A DNA stretch of 45,275 bases from Streptomyces cupreus. Lineage in GTDB: Bacteria; Actinomycetota; Actinomycetes; Streptomycetales; Streptomycetaceae. Under the pieces are notes generated by a model. The model was given only the letters and a program-made list of their open reading frames with translations. It did not search any database and had not been told where the DNA came from. Within the stretch, counting starts at the first letter, position 1, and each line of letters starts with the position of its first letter. Shown piece after piece: positions 1 through 7,495 of this stretch. Position numbers and translations under genes: made by a program. Location: assembly GCF_014257025.1 (NCBI RefSeq), contig NZ_JACMSF010000065.1, forward strand, positions 1-45,275, in the 5' to 3' direction.

Positions 1-429
1 GGGGTGGTGGGGCGGGAAGCCGTAGGAGGCGGGGTGCTCGGAGATCTTCGCCAGGCGCAGCGGCTCCGGGTGGCGGATCAGTTCGCCGAGGATGCCGTGG
101 CCCTCCGGGAAGGGGCCGATCGCTGCGATCTGTTCCTCGGTGACGCCGACGGTGTGGAACTCCGAGAGCAGCCTCCCGCCCGGACCGATCACGCCCAGGG
201 CGGCGTACTGGGCGTCGACCAGCGCCGCCGCCGCGTCCACGATGCTGCGCAGCACCTGCTCCAGGTTCAGCTCGCGCCCGACCGACAGCACCGCCTCCAA
301 GAGGCTGTGCACCCGGTCGCGGGTGCCGCGGGCCGCGTCCAGACGGGCCTGGAGTTCCTCCAGCAGCTCGTCCAGCCTCAGCTGGGGCAGCCGAACGCGG
401 GCCTCCCGAGCGTCCTCGGAGTGTCCCAC
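1..429 (-). CDS. GAF-domain sensor histidine kinase, DevS/DosT-like (N-terminal part; gene runs off the left edge)
   Basis: Only the first 143 codons are present. The start is a GTG at 427-429, preceded by GGAGG seven bases upstream. After about 30 residues of helical lead-in (LDELLEELQARLDA) comes a GAF domain. Its motifs RVHSLLEAVLSVGRELNLE, ALVDAQYAALGVI and FPEGHGILGELIRHPEPLRL are typical of the first GAF domain of actinobacterial DevS/DosT-type redox or oxygen sensors. In that family the GAF domains bind haem or another ligand and control a C-terminal HisKA_3 kinase that phosphorylates a DevR-type regulator. The kinase part lies outside the window, so a GAF protein with another output cannot be excluded. 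The neighbouring pyruvate formate-lyase, PNPOx, Usp and Rv2629-like genes fit a dormancy island controlled by such a sensor. Confidence 0.8.
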   Translation of the reverse strand, partial: MGHSEDAREARVRLPQLRLDELLEELQARLDAARGTRDRVHSLLEAVLSVGRELNLEQVLRSIVDAAAALVDAQYAALGVIGPGGRLLSEFHTVGVTEEQIAAIGPFPEGHGILGELIRHPEPLRLAKISEHPASYGFPPHHP

Positions 430-552
430 CGATGATCCTCCAGGTCCCCTCACTCACCACGGCCGACCGTCGTGGCCTGATGCCACGGTATCGGTCCAGG
501 TCGGGGCGGGGCACGGCGGATCATGTGCGGTGGCCGGCGCGGAGGGCCGGCT

Positions 553-1345
553 TCACAGCGCCCGCAACCCGTGCTCCCGGAACTGCTCGCGTACCCGCTC
601 GGTCAGTTCCGGGTCGGGCGTGCGGGTGTCGCCCAGGGGGAAGGAGAGGCCGAGGGCGTCGTACTTGCGGGCGCCCAGCTTGTGGAACGGCAGGACGTCC
701 ACCCGGTCGACGTTGCCAAGACCGGCCAGGAACGCACCGAGCCCGTCCACGGCCTCCGGGGCGTCGGTCCAGCCCGGGACGAGTACGTAGCGGACGTGCA
801 CCGGGATGCCGAGCCGGTCCAGCCGGATGGCGAGGCTCAGCGTGGGGGCGAGCGAGCCGCCGGTCAGCTTCCGGTAGGTGGCGACGTCGAAGGACTTGAT
901 GTCGAGCAGCACCAGGTCGGTGTCGGCGAGGAGTTCGTCGGTCGCGCGGGCGCCGAGGAAGCCGGAGGTGTCCAGGGCCGTGTGCAGGCCCAGTTCCCGG
1001 CAGCGGCGCAGGACCGCCGCGGTGAAGGCCGGCTGCAGCAACGGCTCACCGCCGGTGAGGGTCACTCCCCCGCCGGCCGTGGTGACGACGTCCCGGTACC
1101 GCTCGATGCGGGCATCGAGCTGCTGCTCGCGTGTGAGGCGCACGAAGTTGACGGCGTATCCGGAGACGCGGATCGTCAACTCGGGGTACTTCTCCGGGTG
1201 TTCCATGGCGTCCTCAAGCGTCGCCCGGTTCAGCACGTTGACGTTCATGTGGAAGCCGCCCGCACCCATGTGGGCGTCGAGGATGCCGACCAGCCGAGGC
1301 CCTCGGGGGTGACCGTCGAGGTGAGGGAGATGCCACGCCTGCCTC
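553..1345 (-). pseudogene. Fused remnants of pyruvate formate-lyase (pflB 3' end) and its activating enzyme (pflA, lacking its 5' third)
   Basis: Read leftward, one frame gives GISLTSTVTPEGLG, a piece of pyruvate formate-lyase. A frame change near 1296 is followed by the PflB C-terminus: LVGILDAHMG, HMNVNVLNR, PEKYPELTIRVSGYAV (the glycyl-radical loop) and LTREQQLD. At about 1105-1118 the frame then runs straight into the middle of the radical-SAM activase (RYRDVVTTAGGGVTLTGGEPLLQ) and on to the activase C-terminus. Missing are most of PflB, its last few codons, the intergenic region and the first ~70 codons of PflA. That lost part of PflA includes the CxxxCxxC cluster that binds the 4Fe-4S centre. 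Neither product can work as such: the lyase lacks its active-site cysteines and the activase lacks its iron-sulphur ligands. Intact pairs convert pyruvate and CoA to formate and acetyl-CoA under anoxia. An open frame covers 553-1350, so a stable chimeric peptide could still be made. Confidence 0.88.
1101..1120. repeat. Perfect 9-bp inverted repeat at the pflB/pflA deletion junction
   Basis: GCTCGATGC (1101-1109) and GCATCGAGC (1112-1120) are separated by two bases. The repeat lies exactly where PflB homology (EQQLD) stops and PflA homology (IERYRD) begins. It may have formed when two half-sites joined, or it may have promoted slippage. Confidence 0.7.
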
Positions 1346-1469
1346 TGCATGGGGTGCCAACGTCATCACTGCCTCCGGATCGCTCATGTCGCCGCTCGTG
1401 GCGGCTGCGCTGACGATGCTCGTCGCTCGCCGCGGCCGGGGGCAGGGCCATCGGGAGCCCATCAGCGCG

Positions 1470-1500
1470 CCGTACGGCCCCCTCTGTCAGGGCCGTACGG
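1470..1500. terminator. Strong hairpin at the end of the PNPOx-family gene
   Basis: Arms CCGTACGGCCC (1470-1480) and GGGCCGTACGG (1490-1500) are perfect 11-bp complements around a 9-base loop. The stop codon of the leftward flavoprotein gene (1487-1489) lies inside the loop. A factor-independent terminator without a U-tract is usual in Streptomyces. An operator for the pfl locus is the alternative. Confidence 0.55.
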
Positions 1501-1954
1501 GGGCCCCGGGCGCGTACGAGTCAAGGTCCACCCCGTACCGCGTACGTCCGCCGACGAGTTCACGTCCGGTGACCAGTTCGGGCTCGACGCGTACGAAGAC
1601 CTCCTCGGGCGAGGGCACCCAGGAGCGCGGCCCGACCCGGCACAGCCGCGCGTGCTCGGCCGGATCCGTCACCACGGTCGCCCGGCCGGTGACGACGACG
1701 CTCCAGCCGGAGTGGGCGACGGCGTCGACCTCGTCCGCCTCGAAGGCGACGACCGCGCCGTCGACCGCACGGACCAGTTCCGAGACCGCCGACGTCCGCA
1801 GCAGCACCGCGCCGTCGCCGTCCAGACAGAAGTTCACCGGCAGAACGGCAGGCAGAGCCTGGCGCGTGTGCACGATCCGGCCGACGGGCGCCTTCGCCAG
1901 CAGGCGCAGGCACTCCTGCCGGTCGAGTTCGCGGAAACCGTCGTTGGGATACAT
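1487..1954 (-). CDS. Pyridoxamine 5'-phosphate oxidase-fold flavin/F420-binding family protein
   Basis: The protein has 155 residues from the ATG at 1954 (MYPND). An in-frame ATG at 1990 preceded by AGGA would add 12 residues, so the start is uncertain. The opening ELDRQECLRLLAKAPVGRIVHTRQALPAVLPVNF is the typical first strand-helix unit of the split beta-barrel PNPOx-like family. VAFEADEVDAVAHSGWSVVVTGRATVVTDP is its second conserved block. Members bind FMN, F420 or haem; many actinobacterial copies sit in stress or dormancy gene sets, and some are DosR-regulon members. The substrate cannot be told from the sequence. It lies in the same direction as the alcohol dehydrogenase on its right, separated by about 150 bp. 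Confidence 0.85.
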   Translation of the reverse strand: MYPNDGFRELDRQECLRLLAKAPVGRIVHTRQALPAVLPVNFCLDGDGAVLLRTSAVSELVRAVDGAVVAFEADEVDAVAHSGWSVVVTGRATVVTDPAEHARLCRVGPRSWVPSPEEVFVRVEPELVTGRELVGGRTRYGVDLDSYAPGAPVRP

Positions 1955-2102
1955 GGCCGGCCCGTCTTTCACCTGATGCAGCGAGTGCATTCCATCCTGA
2001 GCCGGAAGACGGCCGACGGTGAGGGGCCATCGGTCCCGCCCCCGCCCGAGAGCGGCCCTGGGACGGGGGACGAACGTCACGCCTGGCAGGACCCTCCCTT
2101 CG

Positions 2103-3173
2103 TCAGGCCTCCGGGACGGCCACGGCGTCATGCCGCTGCTCGCCGAGCACGACCTTGAGGGCGCCGGTGTCGGCGGCGCGGGCGAAGACGTCGTACGCCT
2201 CCTGCATCGAATCCAGCGGGAAGGTGTGGGTGACCAGCGCCGAGGTGGGCAGGCGGCCGGCGGCAGCCATGCGCAGCAGGGTGGGCGTGGAGTGGGTGTC
2301 GACCAGGCCGGTGGTGATGGTCACGTTCTTGATCCACAGGTCTTCGAGGTGCAGGGTCACGGGCTTGCCGTGCACGCCGACGTTGGCGACGTGCCCGCCG
2401 GGGCGGACCATCCGGGTGCACATCTCGAAGCTCTCCGGTACGCCGACCGCCTCGATGACCACGTCCGCGCCCAGCCCGTCGGTCAGATCGGCGATCAACT
2501 GCTCCGGACCCTCACCGGCGTCCGCGACGGCGTCGGCGCCGAGCTGCCTGGCGGCCTCCAGTCGGGCGGCGGCCAGGTCCACGGCGACGATCCGCTCGGG
2601 GGCGAACAGCCGGGCCGTGGTGATCGCCGCCAGTCCGATGGGGCCGGCTCCGACGACGGCGACGGTGTCCCCGGGCCGCACCCGCCCGTTGAGCACGCCC
2701 ACCTCGTAGGCGGTCGGGAAGATGTCGGCCAGCAGGACGGCGTCCTCGCTCGCCAGCGTGTTGGGCAGCGCGTGGACGGAGAGGTCGGCGTGCGGCACCC
2801 GTACGTACTCGGCCTGCGTGCCGTCGATCAGGTGGCCCAGGATCCAGCCACCGCCGCCCCGGCACTGGCCGTACATCGCCTTGCGGCAGTACGCGCAGCG
2901 GCCGCAGGCGGTGATGCAGGAGACCAGGACCCGGTCGCCCGGGCGGACCGTGCGTACGTCACTGCCGGTCTCGACGATCTCGCCGACCGCTTCGTGCCCC
3001 AGCACCGTGCCGGGGCGCACCTCGGGCACGTCGCCCTTGAGGATGTGCAGGTCCGTGCCGCAGATGGTGACGGCGTCGACGCGCACGATCACATCGGTGG
3101 GGTCCTTGATGCCGGGATCCGGGACCTCCTGCCAGGAGGCGTGTCCGGGACCGTGGAAGACATAGCCCTTCAT
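2103..3173 (-). CDS. Zinc-dependent alcohol dehydrogenase (medium-chain dehydrogenase/reductase)
   Basis: A complete 356-residue MDR enzyme. The catalytic zinc ligands are visible as C38 in TICGTDLH and in the GHEAVGEIVE motif. The structural zinc loop has four cysteines (CGRCAYCRKAMYGQC). The Rossmann fold shows as VAVVGAGPIGLAAI followed by an acidic residue (VAVD), which favours NAD over NADP. The expected reaction is reversible oxidation of an alcohol to an aldehyde or ketone in the cytosol. In stress islands such enzymes are usually thought to re-oxidise NADH when respiration is limited. The start ATG at 3173 follows GAGAGGAAC. The right neighbour (DUF6223-like) is on the same strand 206 bp away with a hairpin between them, so they are probably separate transcripts. 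The true substrate is unknown. Confidence 0.9.
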   Translation of the reverse strand: MKGYVFHGPGHASWQEVPDPGIKDPTDVIVRVDAVTICGTDLHILKGDVPEVRPGTVLGHEAVGEIVETGSDVRTVRPGDRVLVSCITACGRCAYCRKAMYGQCRGGGGWILGHLIDGTQAEYVRVPHADLSVHALPNTLASEDAVLLADIFPTAYEVGVLNGRVRPGDTVAVVGAGPIGLAAITTARLFAPERIVAVDLAAARLEAARQLGADAVADAGEGPEQLIADLTDGLGADVVIEAVGVPESFEMCTRMVRPGGHVANVGVHGKPVTLHLEDLWIKNVTITTGLVDTHSTPTLLRMAAAGRLPTSALVTHTFPLDSMQEAYDVFARAADTGALKVVLGEQRHDAVAVPEA

Positions 3174-3312
3174 GACCGTTCCTCTCTCGGCCTCCGGCCG
3201 ACGGCGCGTCGCCGGAGGACCGGTACGACCCGGCGCATGGCGCAGCGCCGGGTATGCCCCGTAGATCCAGCATGTCCGCAGTGGCCGACGTCCGCATGGG
3301 CCGGTCGGCCCC

Positions 3313-3335
3313 GGCCGGGCGACCAGCGCCCGGCC
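3313..3335. terminator. Hairpin between the DUF6223-like gene and the alcohol dehydrogenase
   Basis: GGCCGGGCG (3313-3321) and CGCCCGGCC (3327-3335) are perfect 9-bp arms with a five-base loop. It sits 45 bases past the stop of the leftward DUF6223-like gene and would end its transcript before the dehydrogenase. Confidence 0.5.
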
Positions 3336-3379
3336 TGGAGGCAGCCCGCTCCCCTATGCACCCGGTCCCGGCCCACCGG

Positions 3380-3763
3380 TCACCGGCGCTGGGACTCGAA
3401 GTGGCCGGCGACCCGCTCACCGCGTCGGGACCGGGCGAGCGCGCGCCGGCCGAACTCCATGGCAGCCAGCCCCAACGGGATGGCCACGACGGCTCCCACC
3501 ATCCCGTTGCCCGTGCCGGGACCCCCACTGGAGGTGGCCAGATGCAGCACCCCGAGTACCGTGCCGACCAGGCCCACCGCCATGGCCGACATGGCGCCGG
3601 CGCGCGCGTTGCCGACGCTGATACGCCCGGCGACGCGGGCCAGGGCCGCCCAGCCGATGACCACGCCGATGAACCCCACCCCGAGGGCCAGGTTGGCCCC
3701 CGTACGCCCGTCACCGATGACGCCGCCCTCGGCGGCCACCGTCAGGACGTCTGCTGCGCTCAT
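3380..3763 (-). CDS. Small membrane protein, DUF6223-like
   Basis: 127 residues from the ATG at 3763, which follows AAGGAGGAGA; a longer open frame to 4090 lacks this signal. Three or four hydrophobic segments are visible: NLALGVGFIGVVIGWAALA, AMSAMAVGLVGTVLGVLHLA and GMVGAVVAIPLGLAAMEFG. Between them lie the glycine-rich GRISVGNARAGA and SSGGPGTGNGMVGA. The tail is basic (RRALARSRRGERVAGH). This pattern of a repeated 'arginine-GNGR-GA' loop and a GGPGTG loop is what I recall for DUF6223 proteins of Streptomyces, whose function is unknown. It is divergent from the histidine kinase at 3989, and the shared 225-bp region carries a palindrome cluster. Confidence 0.7.
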   Translation of the reverse strand: MSAADVLTVAAEGGVIGDGRTGANLALGVGFIGVVIGWAALARVAGRISVGNARAGAMSAMAVGLVGTVLGVLHLATSSGGPGTGNGMVGAVVAIPLGLAAMEFGRRALARSRRGERVAGHFESQRR

Positions 3764-3873
3764 GCCACTCTCCTCCTTCGTACGTGACGAGGTTGTGTTG
3801 TGCCTTGAGCGTGCCTGCCGACCGCACCGCCGGTCGTCCAGCCGATGCGGTCTCTTCGGACTGCCGTCGACAT

Positions 3874-3887
3874 GGCAGTCGACTGCC
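3874..3887. promoter_or_regulatory. 14-bp perfect palindrome, candidate operator
   Basis: GGCAGTCGACTGCC is centred in the divergent region between the DUF6223-like gene and the sensor kinase. Extra half-sites (ACTGCC to the left, GGCAG to the right) flank it. A further 8-bp inverted repeat, CGACTACC...GGTAGTCG, follows at 3909-3932, about 57 bases before the kinase start. The position suits autoregulation by the response regulator encoded downstream; that is inference. Confidence 0.4.
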
Positions 3888-3988
3888 GCGGACGCGGCAG
3901 GTGGCCGGCGACTACCACGTGTGCGGTAGTCGGCCGCTCGTCCGTGCGCGGGACTCGCCCCGCGGCCGCGTCCGGCTAGGGTGCGCGC

Positions 3989-5116
3989 ATGGACACAGGG
4001 CGTCTTCGTGTCCCGGCCGGTGCCATGGACTGGGCGATTGCCGTCGGTGTGGCGGCACTGTTGCTGGGCACCGGGTTGTCGGGGCAGCACCCGGCCGGGG
4101 CGCGTGAGCTGCTCGGCTCCGTGCTGCTGGCGGCAGGCGGTCTCGCGCTGCTCGCGCGTCGCAGGGCTCCGATCGCCGTGCTGGCCGTCACCGGCCTGTG
4201 CACGGTGGGGTACGAGGCGGCCGGTTTTGAAGTGCTCTCCGTCTCGTACCTGGTCGCGGTGTACGGCGCCGTGCGAGCCGGCCAGCGGGCCCTGACGGCG
4301 GCGGCATCCGTGTCCCTGCTGGTCGCCCTCCCCCTCACCGCTCTGGTCTTCCGCGACGGACCGGCGCGGGAGGCGTTCGCGCAGGCCCGGAACGTACTCG
4401 AAATCGCCTGGCTGATCGCCGCCTTCGCCGCCGGGGAAGCGCTACGCCAGGCCGAGCGGCGGGCGGAGGAGGCCGAGCGCACCCGGGAGGAGACCGCGCG
4501 GCGCCGCGCCGACGAGGAGCGCCTGCACATCGCGCGGGAGCTGCACGATTCCCTCACCCACCAGATCTCGATCATCAAGGTGCAGTCCGAGGTCGCCGTC
4601 CACGTGGCCCGCAGACGTGGCGAGCAGGTGCCCGAGACGCTGCTGGCGATCCAGGCGGCCGGACGTGAGGCGACCAGGGAGCTGCGCGCGACCCTGGAAG
4701 CGCTGCGCGACGACGACACGACGCCACCGCAGAGTCTCGAACACATTCCGGACCTGGTGGAGCGCGCCCGTTCGATGGACCTGGACGCGACACTGACGAT
4801 CGAGGGGCAGCGGCGCGACGTCCCGATTGCGGTGGGCCGGACCGCCTACCGCATCGTCCAGGAGGCGCTGACCAACACCGCCCGGCACGCGGCTGCCACC
4901 ACCGCGACGGTCCGGATCGCATACCGTCCCGACAGGCTGTCCATCCAGGTGGACGACGACGGCAAGGCCACCCCCGCTGACGCCCCGGCCCCAGGCCTCG
5001 GGCTGCTCGGCATGCGCGAACGCGTCACCGCCCTCGGCGGCCGGCTACGTGCCGAACCGCGCGCCGATCACGGCTTCACCGTCCAGGCCGAACTCCCTGT
5101 GGAACGAGCATCATGA
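3989..5116 (+). CDS. Two-component sensor histidine kinase, NarL/DesK type (HisKA_3)
   Basis: 375 residues. The N-terminal ~145 residues form four to six hydrophobic segments (WAIAVGVAALLLGTGLSG, LLGSVLLAAGGLALLA, YLVAVYGAVRAG, VSLLVALPLTALVF). A charged coiled coil follows (AERRAEEAERTREETARRRADEE). The dimerisation domain contains RLHIARELHDSLTHQISI with the phosphoacceptor His186. A HATPase_c domain shows the N-box VQEALTNTARHA and the G-box GLGLLGMRERV. There is no separate extracellular sensor domain, so the signal is probably sensed within or at the membrane. Its stop overlaps the start of the response regulator by ATGA, so the two are translationally coupled. The ligand is unknown. Confidence 0.93.
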   Translation: MDTGRLRVPAGAMDWAIAVGVAALLLGTGLSGQHPAGARELLGSVLLAAGGLALLARRRAPIAVLAVTGLCTVGYEAAGFEVLSVSYLVAVYGAVRAGQRALTAAASVSLLVALPLTALVFRDGPAREAFAQARNVLEIAWLIAAFAAGEALRQAERRAEEAERTREETARRRADEERLHIARELHDSLTHQISIIKVQSEVAVHVARRRGEQVPETLLAIQAAGREATRELRATLEALRDDDTTPPQSLEHIPDLVERARSMDLDATLTIEGQRRDVPIAVGRTAYRIVQEALTNTARHAAATTATVRIAYRPDRLSIQVDDDGKATPADAPAPGLGLLGMRERVTALGGRLRAEPRADHGFTVQAELPVERAS

Positions 5117-5775
5117 TCCGTGTCCTGCTGGTCGACGACCAACCACTCATCCGCAGCGGCTTCCGCGCGCTGCTCGACCTCGAGGACGACATCGAGGTGG
5201 TGGCCGAAGGCGCCGACGGCGAAGTGGCTTTGGCGCTCGCCAGGGAGCATCTGCCCGACGTCGCGCTGATCGACATCCAGATGCCAGTCATGGACGGCAT
5301 CGAGGCAACCCGGCGCATCGCCGCGGACCCGGCGCTGACCGCCGTACACGTCGTCATGCTGACCAACTACGGCATGGACGAGTACGTCTTCGAAGCACTG
5401 CGCGCCGGCGCCGCCGGGTTCCTGGTCAAGGACATCGTCCCGGAGGACCTCCTGCACGCCGTACGGGTCGCCGCCCGCGGCGACGCCCTGCTCGCCCCGT
5501 CCATCACCCGCAAACTGATCCACCGCTACGTCACCGAGCCCCTCCCCACCACCACTGGCGCCGCCCTGGCAGAACTGACCGACCGCGAACGCGAAGCGGT
5601 CGCCCTGGCCGCACAGGGCCTGTCCAACGACCGGATCGCCGATCGCATGGTGATCAGCCCCATGACCGCGAAGACCCACATCAACCGCGCGATGACCAAA
5701 CTCCACGCCCGCGACCGCGCCCAACTCGTGGTCCTCGCCTACGAGTCCGGCCTGGTCACTCCGCGCAACCGTTGA
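5113..5775 (+). CDS. Two-component response regulator, NarL/LuxR family
   Basis: 220 residues. The receiver domain occupies residues 1-120, with acidic pocket D8/D9, phosphoacceptor D54 (VALIDIQMPVMDG) and the conserved lysine in FLVKDIVP. The C-terminal LuxR-type helix-turn-helix (about 153-215) reads LTDREREAVALAAQGLSNDRIADRM and then TAKTHINRAM. The start codon overlaps the kinase stop by four bases (ATGA), so this is its cognate partner. The targets may include the divergent promoter upstream of the kinase, where a palindrome cluster lies, but the sequence does not show this directly. Confidence 0.94.
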   Translation: MIRVLLVDDQPLIRSGFRALLDLEDDIEVVAEGADGEVALALAREHLPDVALIDIQMPVMDGIEATRRIAADPALTAVHVVMLTNYGMDEYVFEALRAGAAGFLVKDIVPEDLLHAVRVAARGDALLAPSITRKLIHRYVTEPLPTTTGAALAELTDREREAVALAAQGLSNDRIADRMVISPMTAKTHINRAMTKLHARDRAQLVVLAYESGLVTPRNR

Positions 5776-5823
5776 AAGCGGCTTCCTGCGGGAGGAGAGC
5801 GCTCCGGAAGACCTTCTCCCAAA

Positions 5824-5868
5824 GGTCACTTCCCGTTAGGAATCGGACTCACGGTTCGCTTCTAGGGT
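5824..5868 (+). promoter_or_regulatory. Possible promoter with a weak PHO-box-like element before the first phoX
   Basis: GGTCACTTCCC at 5824-5834 matches 9 of 11 positions of the Streptomyces PhoP direct-repeat unit as I remember it. The adjacent 11-mer matches poorly. TAGGGT at 5863-5868 could serve as a -10 element, 42 bases before the ATG. The call is weak. Confidence 0.2.
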
Positions 5869-5910
5869 GACTGCCGCCGCCCCCCGGTTCGTTGTGGCGA
5901 GAGGACTTCC

Positions 5911-7269
5911 ATGTCAGGCATGTTCGCCGGATCTTCGACCGGTCATGGTTTTGAGCGACGCACGATCTTGCGTGGGGCGGCGTTGGCCGCGGCCGCGTCC
6001 GTCCCCTTCCAGGCCCTGGCGGCGCGGACGGCGGCCGCCGCGCCGGTGAAGCTTGAGTTCGATGCCGGGTACGGTCCGTTGCGGCCGGTGAAGGACCAGG
6101 CGACCGGGCTTGAACTACTGCATCTGCCACGGGGGTTCGAGTACATCTCCTACGGGTGGACGAACGACCTCATGGACGACGGCGTGCGCACCCCGGGCGC
6201 GCACGACGGCATGGCGGCCTTCCGCTACGACGACAAGGTGCACCTCGTCCGTAATCACGAGCGTGGCGCCGGGCCCGCGTTCACCGCCCCGGCGTACAAC
6301 TCGGAGGCCGGGGGCGGCACCACCACCCTGGTGTTCGATCCGGACGCCGGTCAGTGGCTGGAGTCGTACGGCAGCCTCGGCGGCACCATCCGCAACTGCG
6401 CCGGCGGTCCCACCCCGTGGAACACGTGGCTCACCTGCGAGGAGACCTTCTCCACGACCGAGGGCAAGCGGCACGGCTACATCTTCGAGGTGGCCTCGGA
6501 GGGCAAGGGCAACCCCGAGCCGTACACGGCGATGGGCCGCTTCAATCATGAAGCCATCGCCGTTGACCCGGCGACCGGTTATGTGTACGAGACCGAGGAC
6601 CGCGGCAACGCCTCGCTGTACCGGTTCGTCCCGGCGGTCCCGGGTGATCTGGCCAAGGGGGGGCGGCTGGAGGCCCTGCGCATCGGCGCCACGACGTACG
6701 ACACCCGCCTCGATGGCGAGAAGGCGTACGGCACCGTTTCCTGGGTGCCGGTGGAGGACGTCGACCCGGCTGCGGACACCGTGCGGCTTCAGGCGCAGGC
6801 GAACGGCGCCGCGGTCTTCAGCCGTCTCGAAGGTGCCTGGTACGGCAATGGCCGCGTCTACGTGATCACTACCGACGGCGGTCCCGCCCGCCAGGGCCAG
6901 GTCTTCGAACTCGACCCGGCCACCGACGAGTTCCGCGTTCTGTTCGCCTCGCCCGGCGCTGACGTCCTCAACGCGCCGGACAATATGTGCGTCAGCCCCA
7001 GCGGCGCCCTCGTGCTCTGCGAGGACGGCGGCGGCACCGAGTACGTCCACGGTCTGACCACCGACGGCGAGATCTTCCGGTTCGCCGCCAACAACGTCGA
7101 CCTTCGCGGCGGTACGGCGGGCAAGAACGTCCCGGCTGCCGACCACCGGGGCTCGGAGTGGGCCGGTTCCGTGTTCGAACCCAAGAACGGGAACTGGCTG
7201 TTCGTGAACATCCAGACCCCCGGCATCACGTTCGCGATCACCGGCCCCTGGGCCCAGGGCGCTCTCTGA
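5911..7269 (+). CDS. Tat-exported PhoX-family alkaline phosphatase
   Basis: 452 residues. A twin-arginine signal (ERRTILRGAALAAAASV, cleavage around ARTAAAAP) directs export of a folded, cofactor-loaded enzyme. The mature part shows the PhoX (DUF839) landmarks: LVRNHERGAG, NCAGGPTPWNTWLTCEE, GRFNHEAIAVDP, YVYETEDRGNASLYRF, NAPDNMCVSPSGALVLCEDG and the C-terminal FVNIQTPGITFAITGPW. Characterised PhoX enzymes hold calcium and iron and release phosphate from organic esters outside the cell. This copy belongs to the shorter actinobacterial group. The start at 5911 follows AGAGGA at good spacing. A long perfect hairpin (7291-7323) ends the transcript. A second paralogue lies at 24508-25953. Confidence 0.88.
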   Translation: MSGMFAGSSTGHGFERRTILRGAALAAAASVPFQALAARTAAAAPVKLEFDAGYGPLRPVKDQATGLELLHLPRGFEYISYGWTNDLMDDGVRTPGAHDGMAAFRYDDKVHLVRNHERGAGPAFTAPAYNSEAGGGTTTLVFDPDAGQWLESYGSLGGTIRNCAGGPTPWNTWLTCEETFSTTEGKRHGYIFEVASEGKGNPEPYTAMGRFNHEAIAVDPATGYVYETEDRGNASLYRFVPAVPGDLAKGGRLEALRIGATTYDTRLDGEKAYGTVSWVPVEDVDPAADTVRLQAQANGAAVFSRLEGAWYGNGRVYVITTDGGPARQGQVFELDPATDEFRVLFASPGADVLNAPDNMCVSPSGALVLCEDGGGTEYVHGLTTDGEIFRFAANNVDLRGGTAGKNVPAADHRGSEWAGSVFEPKNGNWLFVNIQTPGITFAITGPWAQGAL

Positions 7270-7290
7270 GCCGAGCCGAACGCGACGCGA

Positions 7291-7323
7291 CGGTGGCGCC
7301 ACACCATGGATGTGGCGCCACCG
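7291..7323. terminator. Strong terminator after the first phoX
   Basis: CGGTGGCGCCACA (7291-7303) and TGTGGCGCCACCG (7311-7323) form a perfect 13-bp stem with a seven-base loop, 22 bases after the stop codon. Confidence 0.8.
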
Positions 7324-7495
7324 AGCGGGTTCGGCATGCCCCTTGCCAGGGTTGCGGGAAGATCACGACCGTTGGACGCCCCGCACACGACCGAGCACGC
7401 ACTGTGTAGGCTGCGAGCGACCCGCCGCCCTCCCCCACCAGCTGGTCTACCCGGCCCGGCTGTACACGTCGGGCATACGTATGAGGAGGAGGGGC

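Noticed and set aside
3298..3311. GGGCCGGTCGGCCC as a DevR/OsdR-type operator before the alcohol dehydrogenase
   Set aside because: In this base composition such GC-rich near-palindromes are expected by chance; it lies 125 bases from the start and I cannot match it to a reliable consensus.
4442..4888. Leftward frame within the histidine kinase gene
   Set aside because: It lies wholly opposite the HisKA_3 and HATPase domains of a clear rightward gene.
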